A stretch of 64,000 bases of DNA. Source: Flavobacterium channae. GTDB taxonomy: Bacteria; Bacteroidota; Bacteroidia; Flavobacteriales; Flavobacteriaceae. The stretch is taken from assembly GCF_021172165.1 (NCBI RefSeq), contig NZ_CP089096.1, positions 2,294,001-2,358,000 on the forward strand. Reading direction: 5' to 3'. The position numbers and the translations under genes are program-made. How positions within the stretch are numbered: position 1 is the first letter of the stretch; each line of letters starts with the position of its first letter. This document shows positions 55,713-63,366 of the stretch, piece after piece. The notes under the pieces are model-generated. The model was given only the letters and a program-made list of their open reading frames with translations, searched no databases and was not told the DNA's origin.

Positions 55713-56235
55713 AAAAATAATCGCATTCGGCGCTTCATCAAGTAAAAACTCTATTAATAAACAACTAGCAACTTATGCTGCTAATCAGTTTCAAAATGTT
55801 TCAATTGAAATTTTAGATTTAAACGATTACGAAATGCCCATCTTTTCAGTTGATAAAGAAAAAGAAAATGGCATTCATCCATTGGCACAAGAATTTTATG
55901 AAAAACTTGGAACTGCTGATTTAATTCTTATTTCTTTTGCCGAACACAATGGAAATTATTCAACTGCATTTAAAAATATTTTAGATTGGACTTCACGTAT
56001 TAATTCCAAAACCTTTCAAGAAAAACCAATGTTATTATTAGCAACATCACCAGGTGCTCGTGGCGGAAGTTCTGTTTTAGATATTGCTTCAAAACGTTTC
56101 CCTTTTCAAGGAGGAATTGTAAAAGGTAGTTTTTCATTACCAAGCTTTTATGAAAACTTTGATGTTGTAAACGGAATTATTCATCCTGAATATAAAAATC
56201 AATTGTTAAACATCATAAAATCAATAGAATTATAA
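55705..56235 (+). CDS. NADPH-dependent FMN reductase-family oxidoreductase
   Basis: A 176-residue flavodoxin-like protein. The FMN phosphate loop is FGASSSKNSINKQLA (residues ~8-22), followed by DLNDYEMPIFSVDKE and the ISFAEHNGNYSTAFKNILDW segment that closes over the flavin. MLLLATSPGARGGSSVLD is the conserved C-terminal region. The substrate is unknown (quinones, azo compounds or flavins in relatives). It overlaps the Fe-S gene by 8 nt and ends just before the yceI operator. Confidence 0.93.
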   Translation: MTKKIIAFGASSSKNSINKQLATYAANQFQNVSIEILDLNDYEMPIFSVDKEKENGIHPLAQEFYEKLGTADLILISFAEHNGNYSTAFKNILDWTSRINSKTFQEKPMLLLATSPGARGGSSVLDIASKRFPFQGGIVKGSFSLPSFYENFDVVNGIIHPEYKNQLLNIIKSIEL

Positions 56236-56239
56236 TTTC

Positions 56240-56284
56240 TTAATCTAGGTTAAGTGACTACTTCTGGTAACCGAAGTAAATTTG
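56240..56284 (+). promoter_or_regulatory. Crp/Fnr-type operator and promoter of yceI
   Basis: TTAATCTAGGTTAA (56240-56253) differs at one base from the pirin operator and is again exactly 23 bp from an identical TAAATTTG box (56277-56284). GTG after the palindrome and GTA at the box are shared too. The equal spacing at two promoters supports a common activator at -41.5. Confidence 0.75.
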
Positions 56285-56319
56285 TAGTGTTAATATTAAA
56301 TAATTTAAAAAAGATAAAT

Positions 56320-56847
56320 ATGGCAACTACAAAATGGACAATTGATCCAACACATTCAGAAATTGGTTTTAAAGTTAAACACATGATGTTTACAAATGTT
56401 TCAGGAAAATTTGATAATTACGAAGCTTCTATCGAAACAAACGAGGATGATTTTACAACTGGTAATTTTGCTTTCAGCGCAGATATTAGTTCAATAGACA
56501 CAAGAAATGAAGACAGAAACAATCACTTAAAAAGTGCTGACTTTTTTGATGCTGATAATTTTCCAAAATTAAGCTTTACATCTACCTCTTTTGTCCCAAA
56601 TGGAGATAACTATGAATTAACTGGTGATTTAACTATTAAAGATGTAACAAAACAAGTTAAACTTCCTGTTGAATTTAGCGGATTAATGCAAGATCCATGG
56701 GGAAATACAAAAGCTGGTTTAAACATTGAAGGAAAAATAAACAGAAAAGATTGGGGTTTAAACTGGAATTCAGCTTTAGAAACTGGTGGTGTTTTAGTAG
56801 GTGAAGAAGTGAAACTTATTATCGATTTACAGTTGGTTAAATCTTAA
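56320..56847 (+). CDS. YceI-family protein (lipocalin-like polyisoprenoid binding)
   Basis: The open frame starts at a GTG (56254) that lies within the promoter, so the ATG at 56320 (MATTKWTIDPTHSEIGFKVKHMM) is the start; 175 residues. The YceI signatures are DPTHSEIGFKVKH, RNEDRNNHLKSADFFDADNFPKLSFTS, VKLPVEFSG and WGLNWNSALETGGVLVGEEV. YceI proteins form a lipocalin-like barrel that binds isoprenoid lipids such as quinones. No signal peptide is present, so it is probably cytosolic. It has its own Crp/Fnr-type promoter. Confidence 0.95.
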   Translation: MATTKWTIDPTHSEIGFKVKHMMFTNVSGKFDNYEASIETNEDDFTTGNFAFSADISSIDTRNEDRNNHLKSADFFDADNFPKLSFTSTSFVPNGDNYELTGDLTIKDVTKQVKLPVEFSGLMQDPWGNTKAGLNIEGKINRKDWGLNWNSALETGGVLVGEEVKLIIDLQLVKS

Positions 56848-56867
56848 TTATTTTGTTCAAATAATAT

Positions 56868-56906
56868 AAAACCTTACAGATTTTAAAATTTGTAAGGTTT
56901 TTTTAT
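56868..56906 (+). terminator. Terminator of yceI
   Basis: Stem AAAACCTTACA/TGTAAGGTTTT (56868-56878/56891-56901), then T residues. Confidence 0.85.
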
Positions 56907-56983
56907 GTTTAAAAAATAGTACTTTTGCTGAAATTTTGAGTAACTTTTAAACTCATAAACTTTAAACTTTTAAACCAATTAAA

Positions 56984-57856
56984 ATGAAAGCATACGTATT
57001 TCCTGGTCAAGGAGCTCAATTTACTGGAATGGGTAAAGACCTTTACGAAAACTCACCATTAGCAAAAGAATTATTTGAAAAAGCAAACGATATTCTAGGT
57101 TTTAGAATTACAGATATTATGTTTGAAGGAACAGCCGAAGAATTAAAAGAAACGAAAGTTACACAGCCTGCTGTGTTTTTACATTCGGTTATTTTAGCTA
57201 AAACATTAGAAAATTTTAAACCAGAAATGGTTGCTGGTCACTCGTTAGGTGAATTTTCTGCTTTAGTAGCTAATGGTGCTTTATCGTTTGAAGACGGATT
57301 AAAATTAGTTTCTCAAAGAGCTACAGCAATGCAAAAAGCTTGCGAAATTACACCTTCTACTATGGCGGCTGTTTTAAACTTAGATGACAAAATTGTTGAA
57401 GATATTTGTGCTTCAATTGATGGTGTTGTAGTTGCAGCCAATTACAACTGTCCAGGTCAATTAGTAATTTCTGGCGAATACAAAGCAGTTGAAACGGCTT
57501 GTGAAAAAATGAAAGAAGCAGGTGCAAAGCGTGCTTTAATTTTACCTGTTGGTGGTGCTTTCCACTCGCCTATGATGGAACCAGCTCGTGAAGAATTAGC
57601 TGCTGCTATCGAAACAACAAATTTTTCAACTCCAAGTTGCCCAGTATATCAAAACGTAACAGCAAGTGCGGTTAGCGATCCTGCTGAAATTAAGAAAAAC
57701 TTAATTGCGCAATTAACAGGTGCAGTTAGATGGACACAATCGGTTAACCAAATGATTGCTGACGGAGCAACTAGTTTTACGGAAGTTGGGCCAGGAAAAG
57801 TATTAGTTGGATTGGTAAACAAAATCAACAAAGAAGTAGAAACGATTTCGGCTTAG
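56984..57856 (+). CDS. fabD: Malonyl-CoA:acyl carrier protein transacylase FabD
   Basis: A 290-residue enzyme with the N-terminal FPGQGAQFTGMGKDLY, the nucleophile S87 in GHSLGEFSAL, QRATAMQKA (Arg that binds the malonyl carboxylate) and GGAFHSPMM, which carries the catalytic His. It loads malonate onto ACP for fatty acid synthesis. It is not in a fab cluster here. A TACTTTTG -7 box is at 56920-56927. The small lipoprotein gene follows after 30 bp. Confidence 0.97.
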   Translation: MKAYVFPGQGAQFTGMGKDLYENSPLAKELFEKANDILGFRITDIMFEGTAEELKETKVTQPAVFLHSVILAKTLENFKPEMVAGHSLGEFSALVANGALSFEDGLKLVSQRATAMQKACEITPSTMAAVLNLDDKIVEDICASIDGVVVAANYNCPGQLVISGEYKAVETACEKMKEAGAKRALILPVGGAFHSPMMEPAREELAAAIETTNFSTPSCPVYQNVTASAVSDPAEIKKNLIAQLTGAVRWTQSVNQMIADGATSFTEVGPGKVLVGLVNKINKEVETISA

Positions 57857-57886
57857 TTTTTGAGTTAAATTTCAAAAGATAATCGT

Positions 57887-58141
57887 ATGAGAAAAATAAT
57901 TTTATCCGTTATTGCTTTAACGCTGTTAATCTCATGTAAAGAAGAAACAACAGAAAAAGTAAGAGAAGCTTCTAAAGCAGTTGGAGCAGATTTAAAACAA
58001 GCTGCCGATTCTGCAAAAGTAAAGGCAAAAAAAGTTATTGATTCATCTAAAGTAGGTGAAAAAGCAAAAGTTATTATTGCTAAAGGAGCTGAAAAAGTTG
58101 AAGAAGGCGCTAAAAAAATAAAAGAATCAGTTGAGAAATAA
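57887..58141 (+). CDS. Small helical lipoprotein with CKEET start (paralogue 1)
   Basis: An 84-residue lipoprotein: signal MRKIILSVIALTLLISC (Cys17 lipidated), then an uninterrupted Lys/Glu/Ala-rich amphipathic helix (KVREASKAVGADLKQAADSAKVKAKKVID, KGAEKVEEGAKKIKESV), similar in composition to YtxH/LEA-like stress proteins. The first 20 mature residues match the lipoprotein at 59478 closely (CKEET, then KV-EA--AVG-D-K). It follows fabD by 30 bp and ends at a terminator. The function is unknown. Confidence 0.8.
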   Translation: MRKIILSVIALTLLISCKEETTEKVREASKAVGADLKQAADSAKVKAKKVIDSSKVGEKAKVIIAKGAEKVEEGAKKIKESVEK

Positions 58142-58143
58142 TA

Positions 58144-58173
58144 AAAAATCCCGAGTTCAAAATCGGGATTTTT
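58144..58173 (+). terminator. Terminator after the first CKEET lipoprotein
   Basis: An 11-bp stem AAAAATCCCGA/TCGGGATTTTT (58144-58154/58163-58173). Confidence 0.88.
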
Positions 58174-58260
58174 CATTATTAAGATAATTAATCCCTGTAA
58201 TAAAACAAAAAACATAACCAAAAATTGAATTAACTATCTTTGTAAAAAGAAATTCCCTTT

Positions 58261-59049
58261 ATGAATTTGGATTTACGAACAGTAAGCGTCATTCGATACA
58301 TTACGCCACTACGCGAAGGTGGTTCGCTTCCTGCGTTGGCCGAAGCTGATGACGATTTTAAATATGTAATTAAATTTAGAGGTGCCGGTCACGGTGTTAA
58401 AGCATTAATTGCTGAATATTTAGGAGGTCAAATTGCGAGCTATTTAGGTTTGCAGGTTCCTGAATTGGTTTATGTTACTTTAGACGAAGCGTTTGGAAGA
58501 ACTGAAGCCGATGAAGAAATTCAAGATTTATTGAAGTTTAGCGAAGGGTTAAATTTAGGACTTCATTATTTATCTGGTGCGTTGACTTTTGATGCAGCCG
58601 TAAATGATTGCGATGCGCTTTTGGCTTCAAAAATTGTTTGGCTCGATGCTTTTATTACCAATGTTGACCGAACTTTCAAAAACACCAACTTATTGATTTG
58701 GAAAAAAGAATTGTGGTTAATTGATCATGGTGCTTCTTTCTATTTTCATCATTCTTGGAACAATTGGGAAACGACAGCCATTACTCCATTTGCATTAATT
58801 AAAGATCATGTTTTGTTACCTAAAGCAAGTAAACTTGAAGAAGCGCATGCCGAATTTAGTTCAAAATTGAATCCTTCAATTTTAAAAGAAATTGTAAATA
58901 GAATTCCAAATGAATGGCTACAATGGGAAGAAACCGATTTATCGCCAGACGAAATCAAATTGGTTTACTTAAAATTTTTATCAATACGATTAGAAAATGC
59001 TTCAACTTTTTTAAAACAAGCTCAAGATGCACGAAAAACACTTATATGA
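58261..59049 (+). CDS. HipA-like kinase (HipA_2 family)
   Basis: A 262-residue stand-alone HipA-type kinase. The ATP lysine is K38 (KYVIKF), the helix Glu is E52 (AEYLGGQIA), the catalytic loop is NVDRTFKN with D136 and N141, and the metal Asp is D155 in LIDHG. All essential residues look present, so it should be active. It lacks the N-subdomain-1 and the DNA-binding HipB partner of the classical toxin-antitoxin system. A TATCTTTG -7 box is at 58235-58242. It overlaps the DUF3037 gene by 23 nt. The substrate is unknown. Confidence 0.88.
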   Translation: MNLDLRTVSVIRYITPLREGGSLPALAEADDDFKYVIKFRGAGHGVKALIAEYLGGQIASYLGLQVPELVYVTLDEAFGRTEADEEIQDLLKFSEGLNLGLHYLSGALTFDAAVNDCDALLASKIVWLDAFITNVDRTFKNTNLLIWKKELWLIDHGASFYFHHSWNNWETTAITPFALIKDHVLLPKASKLEEAHAEFSSKLNPSILKEIVNRIPNEWLQWEETDLSPDEIKLVYLKFLSIRLENASTFLKQAQDARKTLI

Positions 59050-59410
59050 TTACGCTGTCATTCGTGTAGTACCAAGAGTAGAACGCGAAGAATTTATAAA
59101 CATTGGTTTGATGTTGTTTTGCAAACGTCAAAAATATTTGCACATTCAATACCAAATTCCAAAGGAAAAAATAACGCTATTTTGTCCAGAATTTGATGTG
59201 GAACAATTAGAAATAAACTTGGCTGCCTTCACCAAAATTTGTTCGGGCAAAAAAGAGGGCGGTCCAATTGCTGAATTTGAATTAGCCGAACGTTTTAGAT
59301 GGTTAACGGCTATAAAAAGTTCTAGCATTCAAACCTCAAGACCTCATTCTGGATTTAGCACAGACTTAGATAAAACCTTTGATGAATTATACAAAGAACT
59401 AGTTTTATAA
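59027..59410 (+). CDS. DUF3037 protein, partner of the HipA-like kinase
   Basis: A 127-residue protein: YDYAVIRVVPRVEREEFINIGLMLFCKR is the DUF3037 core (residues ~7-35), followed by a DVEQLEINLAAFTKIC helix and the conserved ELAERFRWLTAIKSSSIQTSRPHSGFSTD. No DNA-binding or catalytic motif is evident. The start lies 23 nt inside the kinase gene, implying tight translational coupling. I recall this kinase-DUF3037 pairing in other bacteria; its biological role is not established to my knowledge. Confidence 0.88.
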   Translation: MHEKHLYDYAVIRVVPRVEREEFINIGLMLFCKRQKYLHIQYQIPKEKITLFCPEFDVEQLEINLAAFTKICSGKKEGGPIAEFELAERFRWLTAIKSSSIQTSRPHSGFSTDLDKTFDELYKELVL

Positions 59411-59477
59411 GCAATTGTTTGTGACTTTTATGATTTTTTAGTACCTTGATACTCAATAATCATAAAACTATTTTAAT

Positions 59478-59696
59478 ATGAAAAAAGTATTTTTAGGTTT
59501 TGCTTTCTTAGCAATTTTATCATTAGCTTCATGTAAAGAAGAAACCAAAGACAAAGTGGAAGAAGCAACAGAAGCAGTTGGAGATGACATTAAAGCTTCA
59601 ACAGAAGAAGCTGTAGAAAAAATCGATTCTACTGCAACTGAAGTTAAAGAAGAAGTTAAAAAAGAAATTGAACATATGGACGAAAGAGTTGACTAA
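59478..59696 (+). CDS. Small helical lipoprotein with CKEET start (paralogue 2)
   Basis: A 72-residue lipoprotein: signal MKKVFLGFAFLAILSLASC (Cys19 lipidated), then a Glu/Lys-rich single helix (KVEEATEAVGDDIKASTEEAVEKID, then EVKEEVKKEIEHMDERVD). The start of the mature protein parallels the 57887 lipoprotein, but it is more acidic. A TACCTTG box ~36 bp upstream with TTTG 20 bp before it may be its promoter. It ends at a bidirectional terminator. Confidence 0.8.
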   Translation: MKKVFLGFAFLAILSLASCKEETKDKVEEATEAVGDDIKASTEEAVEKIDSTATEVKEEVKKEIEHMDERVD

Positions 59697-59718
59697 CTCA
59701 TTTTCAGAATTTAAATAT

Positions 59719-59752
59719 AAAAAAATCCGGAAATTAAGTTTCCGGATTTTTA
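59719..59752. terminator. Bidirectional terminator between lipoprotein and galE genes
   Basis: A perfect 13-bp stem AAAAATCCGGAAA/TTTCCGGATTTTT with a 5-nt loop between convergent genes. Confidence 0.92.
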
Positions 59753-59766
59753 CTTTATAAACAATA

Positions 59767-60780
59767 CTATTTTCTGATTTTCTGTTCCCATTTCCAGGCG
59801 CTTGCTAAAGCATCTTCTAATGAAAATTGTGATTGCCAACCTAAAACTTCATTAGCTTTTACTGTATTAGCGTAAGCTTCTGTAATATCACCTTCTCTTC
59901 TTTCAACAATCTGATAGTTTAATTTTCTTTCAGAAACCTTTTCAAAAGCATTGATTACTTCTAAAACCGAACTTCCTTTACCTGTTCCTAAATTAAAAGT
60001 TTCTACTTTTTCTAAATTTTGCTTATTCAACAAACGTTTTAAAGCAACAACATGCGCTTTAGCCAAATCAACTACATGAATATAATCACGAATTGCAGTA
60101 CCATCTGGAGTTGGATAATCATTCCCAAAAACAGATAATTTTGCACGAAGTCCAATAGCTGTTTGCGTAATAAAAGGCACCAAGTTTTGAGGAACTCCTA
60201 AAGGCAATTCCCCTATCTCAGTTGATGGATGCGCACCAATTGGATTAAAATAACGCAACAAAACTGCATTAATGTTTGAAACTTTGGCAACATCTGAAAT
60301 AATTTCTTCTCCTATCTGCTTAGTATTGCCATAAGGAGACATTGCAGATTGAATCGGCGCATTTTCGGTAATTGGCATTTGTTCGGCTTGACCATAAACC
60401 GTACAAGATGAACTAAAAATAAAACTGGCTTTATCTTTCTTTTGTAATTGTTGAAGTAAATAAACCAAAGAGTTTATATTGTTTTCATAATACAACAAAG
60501 GATTTTCAACACTTTCACCAACTGCTTTTGAAGCCGCAAAATGAATCACACCTTCTATATCATGGTACTTTTCAAAAAAAGCTGTAACTAGATTTTTATC
60601 GCGTAAATCAATATTCTCAAACAAAGGTTTTTTTCCAGTGATTCTTTCAATTCCATCAATTACGTCAACTGAAGAATTTGAAAGATTATCTATAACAACA
60701 ACATCAAATCCTTCATTTTGCAATTCCACAACCGTATGCGAACCAATAAATCCTAAACCACCTGTAACAAGTATCTTCAT
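59767..60780 (-). CDS. galE: UDP-glucose 4-epimerase
   Basis: A 337-residue extended short-chain dehydrogenase. The NAD+ loop is TGGLGFIGSH (residues 7-16), the catalytic Ser/Thr is in FSSSCTVYGQ and YxxxK is YGNTK. RYFNPIGAHPSTEIGE and the C-terminal RREGDITEAYAN are GalE-type. It interconverts UDP-glucose and UDP-galactose for surface polysaccharides. It follows a DegT/DnrJ-type aminotransferase gene on the same strand after a 65-bp repeat-rich gap. Confidence 0.95.
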   Translation of the reverse strand: MKILVTGGLGFIGSHTVVELQNEGFDVVVIDNLSNSSVDVIDGIERITGKKPLFENIDLRDKNLVTAFFEKYHDIEGVIHFAASKAVGESVENPLLYYENNINSLVYLLQQLQKKDKASFIFSSSCTVYGQAEQMPITENAPIQSAMSPYGNTKQIGEEIISDVAKVSNINAVLLRYFNPIGAHPSTEIGELPLGVPQNLVPFITQTAIGLRAKLSVFGNDYPTPDGTAIRDYIHVVDLAKAHVVALKRLLNKQNLEKVETFNLGTGKGSSVLEVINAFEKVSERKLNYQIVERREGDITEAYANTVKANEVLGWQSQFSLEDALASAWKWEQKIRK

Positions 60781-60790
60781 ATTTTAGTTT

Positions 60791-60840
60791 TCAGTCGCAG
60801 TCGCAGTAAACAGTAACTGAGACTGAATACTGAGACTGAA
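60791..60840. repeat. Short direct and inverted repeats between the aminotransferase and galE genes
   Basis: CAGTCGCAGTCGCAGT (60792-60807; CAGTCG twice) is followed by two copies of ACTGAGACTGAA (60816-60827 and 60829-60840). CAGTC and GACTG units are complementary, so the block can fold into alternative hairpins. It fills almost all of the 65-bp intergenic gap. Confidence 0.65.
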
Positions 60841-60845
60841 CACCA

Positions 60846-61973
60846 TTATACGTATTCTAAAACCGAATCTGTAATAAATTTAATTTGCTCATCATCTAAT
60901 TCAGTATGCATTGGTAATGCAATAACTTCCTTACACAATTGGTTTGTTACAGGAAAATCTGCTTCATTATACCTTGAATCAGCGTATGCTTTTTGACTAT
61001 GTAATGGAATTGGATAATAAATAGCACAAGGAATTCCTTTTTCTTGTAAATGAGCTAACAAAGCATCACGTTTTCCATTTAAAATACGAATTACATATTG
61101 ATGAAATACATGACAATCACAAGAATCACAAATTGTAGGAACCCAAATATTAGAATTTTGCCCTAATGCCAAGCTATATTTTCTTGCTGCATCTTGACGT
61201 GCTTTATTATAAGTATCTAAATGTGGTAATTTTGCTTTCAAAACTCCTGCTTGAATACTATCTAAACGAGAATTTACTCCTACAACATCGTGATGATATC
61301 TTTCGTACATTCCGTGGTTTACAATTCCTCTTATTTTATGAGCTAAAGCATCATCATTCGTAAAAATAGCACCACCGTCTCCGTAACACCCTAAATTTTT
61401 AGAAGGAAAAAATGAGGTTGCAGCTACATGCCCGATAGTTCCAACTTTCTTTTTAACGCCGTCTTTGTTTGTATAATCAGCACCAATTGCTTGAGCATTA
61501 TCTTCAATAACATATAAATTATGCTCATTTGCAATTTCCATAATTGCATCCATATTGGCAGCGCGACCAAATAAATGAACTGGAACAATTGCTTTAGTTT
61601 TCGGAGTAATTGCTTTTCTGATTCCATCTAAAGAAATGTTCATATTATTCATATCCACATCTACTAAAACAGGTGTTAATTGCAATAAAGCAATAACCTC
61701 AACTGTTGCTGCAAATGTAAAATCAGCAGTGATTACTTCATCACCAGGTTTTAAATCCAATCCCATCATCGCAATTTGTAAAGCATCGGTACCGTTAGCA
61801 CATGGAATAACATGTTTTACACCTAAATATTTTTCTAAATCAGCTTGGAATTGATGAACCAAAGGTCCGTTTATGTAAGTATTGGTATCTAAAACTTCTT
61901 GAATTGAAGCATTAACTTCGTCTTTTATTTTTTCGTATTGACTTTTCAAGTCAACCATTTGTAATTTTTTCAT
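60846..61973 (-). CDS. DegT/DnrJ/EryC1/StrS-family sugar aminotransferase
   Basis: A 375-residue fold-type I PLP enzyme. The internal aldimine Lys is K192 in TSFFPSKNLGCYGDGGA, EDNAQAIGA binds PLP and FGRAANMDAI is conserved. The sequence is closest in style to WbpE/WlbC enzymes that aminate UDP-3-keto sugars, but the precise substrate is uncertain. It acts in nucleotide-sugar synthesis for LPS or capsule. A TATTTTTG box is at 61994-62001 on the minus strand. It is divergent from waaA and likely co-transcribed with galE. Confidence 0.92.
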   Translation of the reverse strand: MKKLQMVDLKSQYEKIKDEVNASIQEVLDTNTYINGPLVHQFQADLEKYLGVKHVIPCANGTDALQIAMMGLDLKPGDEVITADFTFAATVEVIALLQLTPVLVDVDMNNMNISLDGIRKAITPKTKAIVPVHLFGRAANMDAIMEIANEHNLYVIEDNAQAIGADYTNKDGVKKKVGTIGHVAATSFFPSKNLGCYGDGGAIFTNDDALAHKIRGIVNHGMYERYHHDVVGVNSRLDSIQAGVLKAKLPHLDTYNKARQDAARKYSLALGQNSNIWVPTICDSCDCHVFHQYVIRILNGKRDALLAHLQEKGIPCAIYYPIPLHSQKAYADSRYNEADFPVTNQLCKEVIALPMHTELDDEQIKFITDSVLEYV

Positions 61974-62069
61974 TGAAATAAAATTAAGTCTAGCAAAAAT
62001 AAGAAATTCTATAGTACAAATTTTATGTTCGACAAAAAGAAACGTATTTTAGCACCATAAATTAGAATT

Positions 62070-63314
62070 ATGCTATTTCTATACAACATAATTACACTTT
62101 TAGCTTCACAACTTTTAAAGATTGTAGCGCTTTTTAGTCCGAAAATGAAACTGTTTGTTAACGGAAGAAAAACAGTTTTTGAAACTCTTAAAAACAAACT
62201 CAACTCTTCAGATAAAACCATTTGGTTTCACGCCGCCTCATTAGGTGAATACGAACAAGGTTTACCTGTGATTGAATCAATAAAAGAGCGATTTCCAAAA
62301 CATAAAATCATTGTCACTTTCTTTTCTCCTTCTGGTTATGAGGTTCGAAAAAACAATACTTTAGCTGATGTCACTGTTTACTTGCCTTTAGACACTATTT
62401 CGAATGCAAAAAAATTCATCGAATTAGTTCGTCCTGAAATGGCTTTTTTTATCAAATATGAATATTGGCCAAACTACTTAAATGAACTGAAGAAAAACAA
62501 TATTAAAACCTATTTAATTTCTGGAATTTTAAGAGAAAATCAAGCTTTTTTTAAATGGTATGGCGGATTTTACAGAAAAGCATTAAAAACCTTTAACTAC
62601 TTTTTTGTTCAGAATGAAAGTTCAAAAAACCTGTTGCAAAGTATCGGTTTTCACAATGTAAAAGTTTCTGGAGACACTCGTTTCGATAGAGTAGTTTCAA
62701 TTTTAGAACGAGATAATTCATTAGACTTTATAGAACAATTTAAAGACAAAAAGACTACCATTGTAATTGGAAGTTCTTGGCCAAAAGATGAAAGCTTATT
62801 AGTGAATTATATCAATCAGAGTTCTGATGAAGTAAAATTTATAATTGCACCTCACAATATTAAACAAGAGCAAATTTCAAATCTCAAAAATCAAATTCAA
62901 AAGAAAACGATTTTGTTTTCTGAAAAAGAGAACGTTCAATTATCAGAATTTAATGTTTTCATTATTGACACCATTGGAATTCTAACCAAAATTTATTCCT
63001 ATGCCGATATTGCCTATGTTGGCGGTGGTTTTGGAAATCCTGGTGTTCACAATATTTTAGAACCTGCCACTTTTGGTGTTCCGGTTATCATTGGACCAAA
63101 TTATTCGCATTTCGCTGAAGCTACTGCATTAGTAAATATGAATGGATGTACTTCTATTCAAAATCAAACACAATTAAACGAAGCTTTTGATTTACTTATT
63201 CAAAATAAAGACGAACGATTAGAAAAAGGACATATTTGTAGCACTTTTGTTCAGATGAATAAAGGAGCGACTCAAACGATAATGAATTACATTACTAACG
63301 AAACTATAAATTGA
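62070..63314 (+). CDS. waaA: 3-deoxy-D-manno-octulosonic acid (Kdo) transferase
   Basis: A 414-residue GT-B glycosyltransferase. An N-terminal membrane anchor (~residues 1-25) is followed by WFHAASLGEYEQGLPVIE (motif with the catalytic Glu), TFFSPSGYEVRK, KYEYWPNYLNEL and the C-terminal GGGFGNPGVHNILEPATFGVPVIIGPNYSHFAEA that binds CMP-Kdo. It adds Kdo to the lipid A precursor. The neighbouring galE/aminotransferase genes suggest a small LPS-related cluster. S46 peptidase follows after 52 bp. Confidence 0.95.
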   Translation: MLFLYNIITLLASQLLKIVALFSPKMKLFVNGRKTVFETLKNKLNSSDKTIWFHAASLGEYEQGLPVIESIKERFPKHKIIVTFFSPSGYEVRKNNTLADVTVYLPLDTISNAKKFIELVRPEMAFFIKYEYWPNYLNELKKNNIKTYLISGILRENQAFFKWYGGFYRKALKTFNYFFVQNESSKNLLQSIGFHNVKVSGDTRFDRVVSILERDNSLDFIEQFKDKKTTIVIGSSWPKDESLLVNYINQSSDEVKFIIAPHNIKQEQISNLKNQIQKKTILFSEKENVQLSEFNVFIIDTIGILTKIYSYADIAYVGGGFGNPGVHNILEPATFGVPVIIGPNYSHFAEATALVNMNGCTSIQNQTQLNEAFDLLIQNKDERLEKGHICSTFVQMNKGATQTIMNYITNETIN

Positions 63315-63366
63315 TTTTTGTTACAAAACTAAAATTGTAACTTGCACCCTCAAATATTAAATTGAT

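Noticed and set aside
56254..56319. GTG start extending YceI by 22 residues
   Set aside because: The extension covers the operator-promoter spacer and the -7 box; the family N-terminus begins at 56320.
58261..59049. Classical HipBA toxin-antitoxin locus
   Set aside because: No HTH HipB-like gene lies on either side, and the kinase is much shorter than HipA; only the catalytic core is shared.
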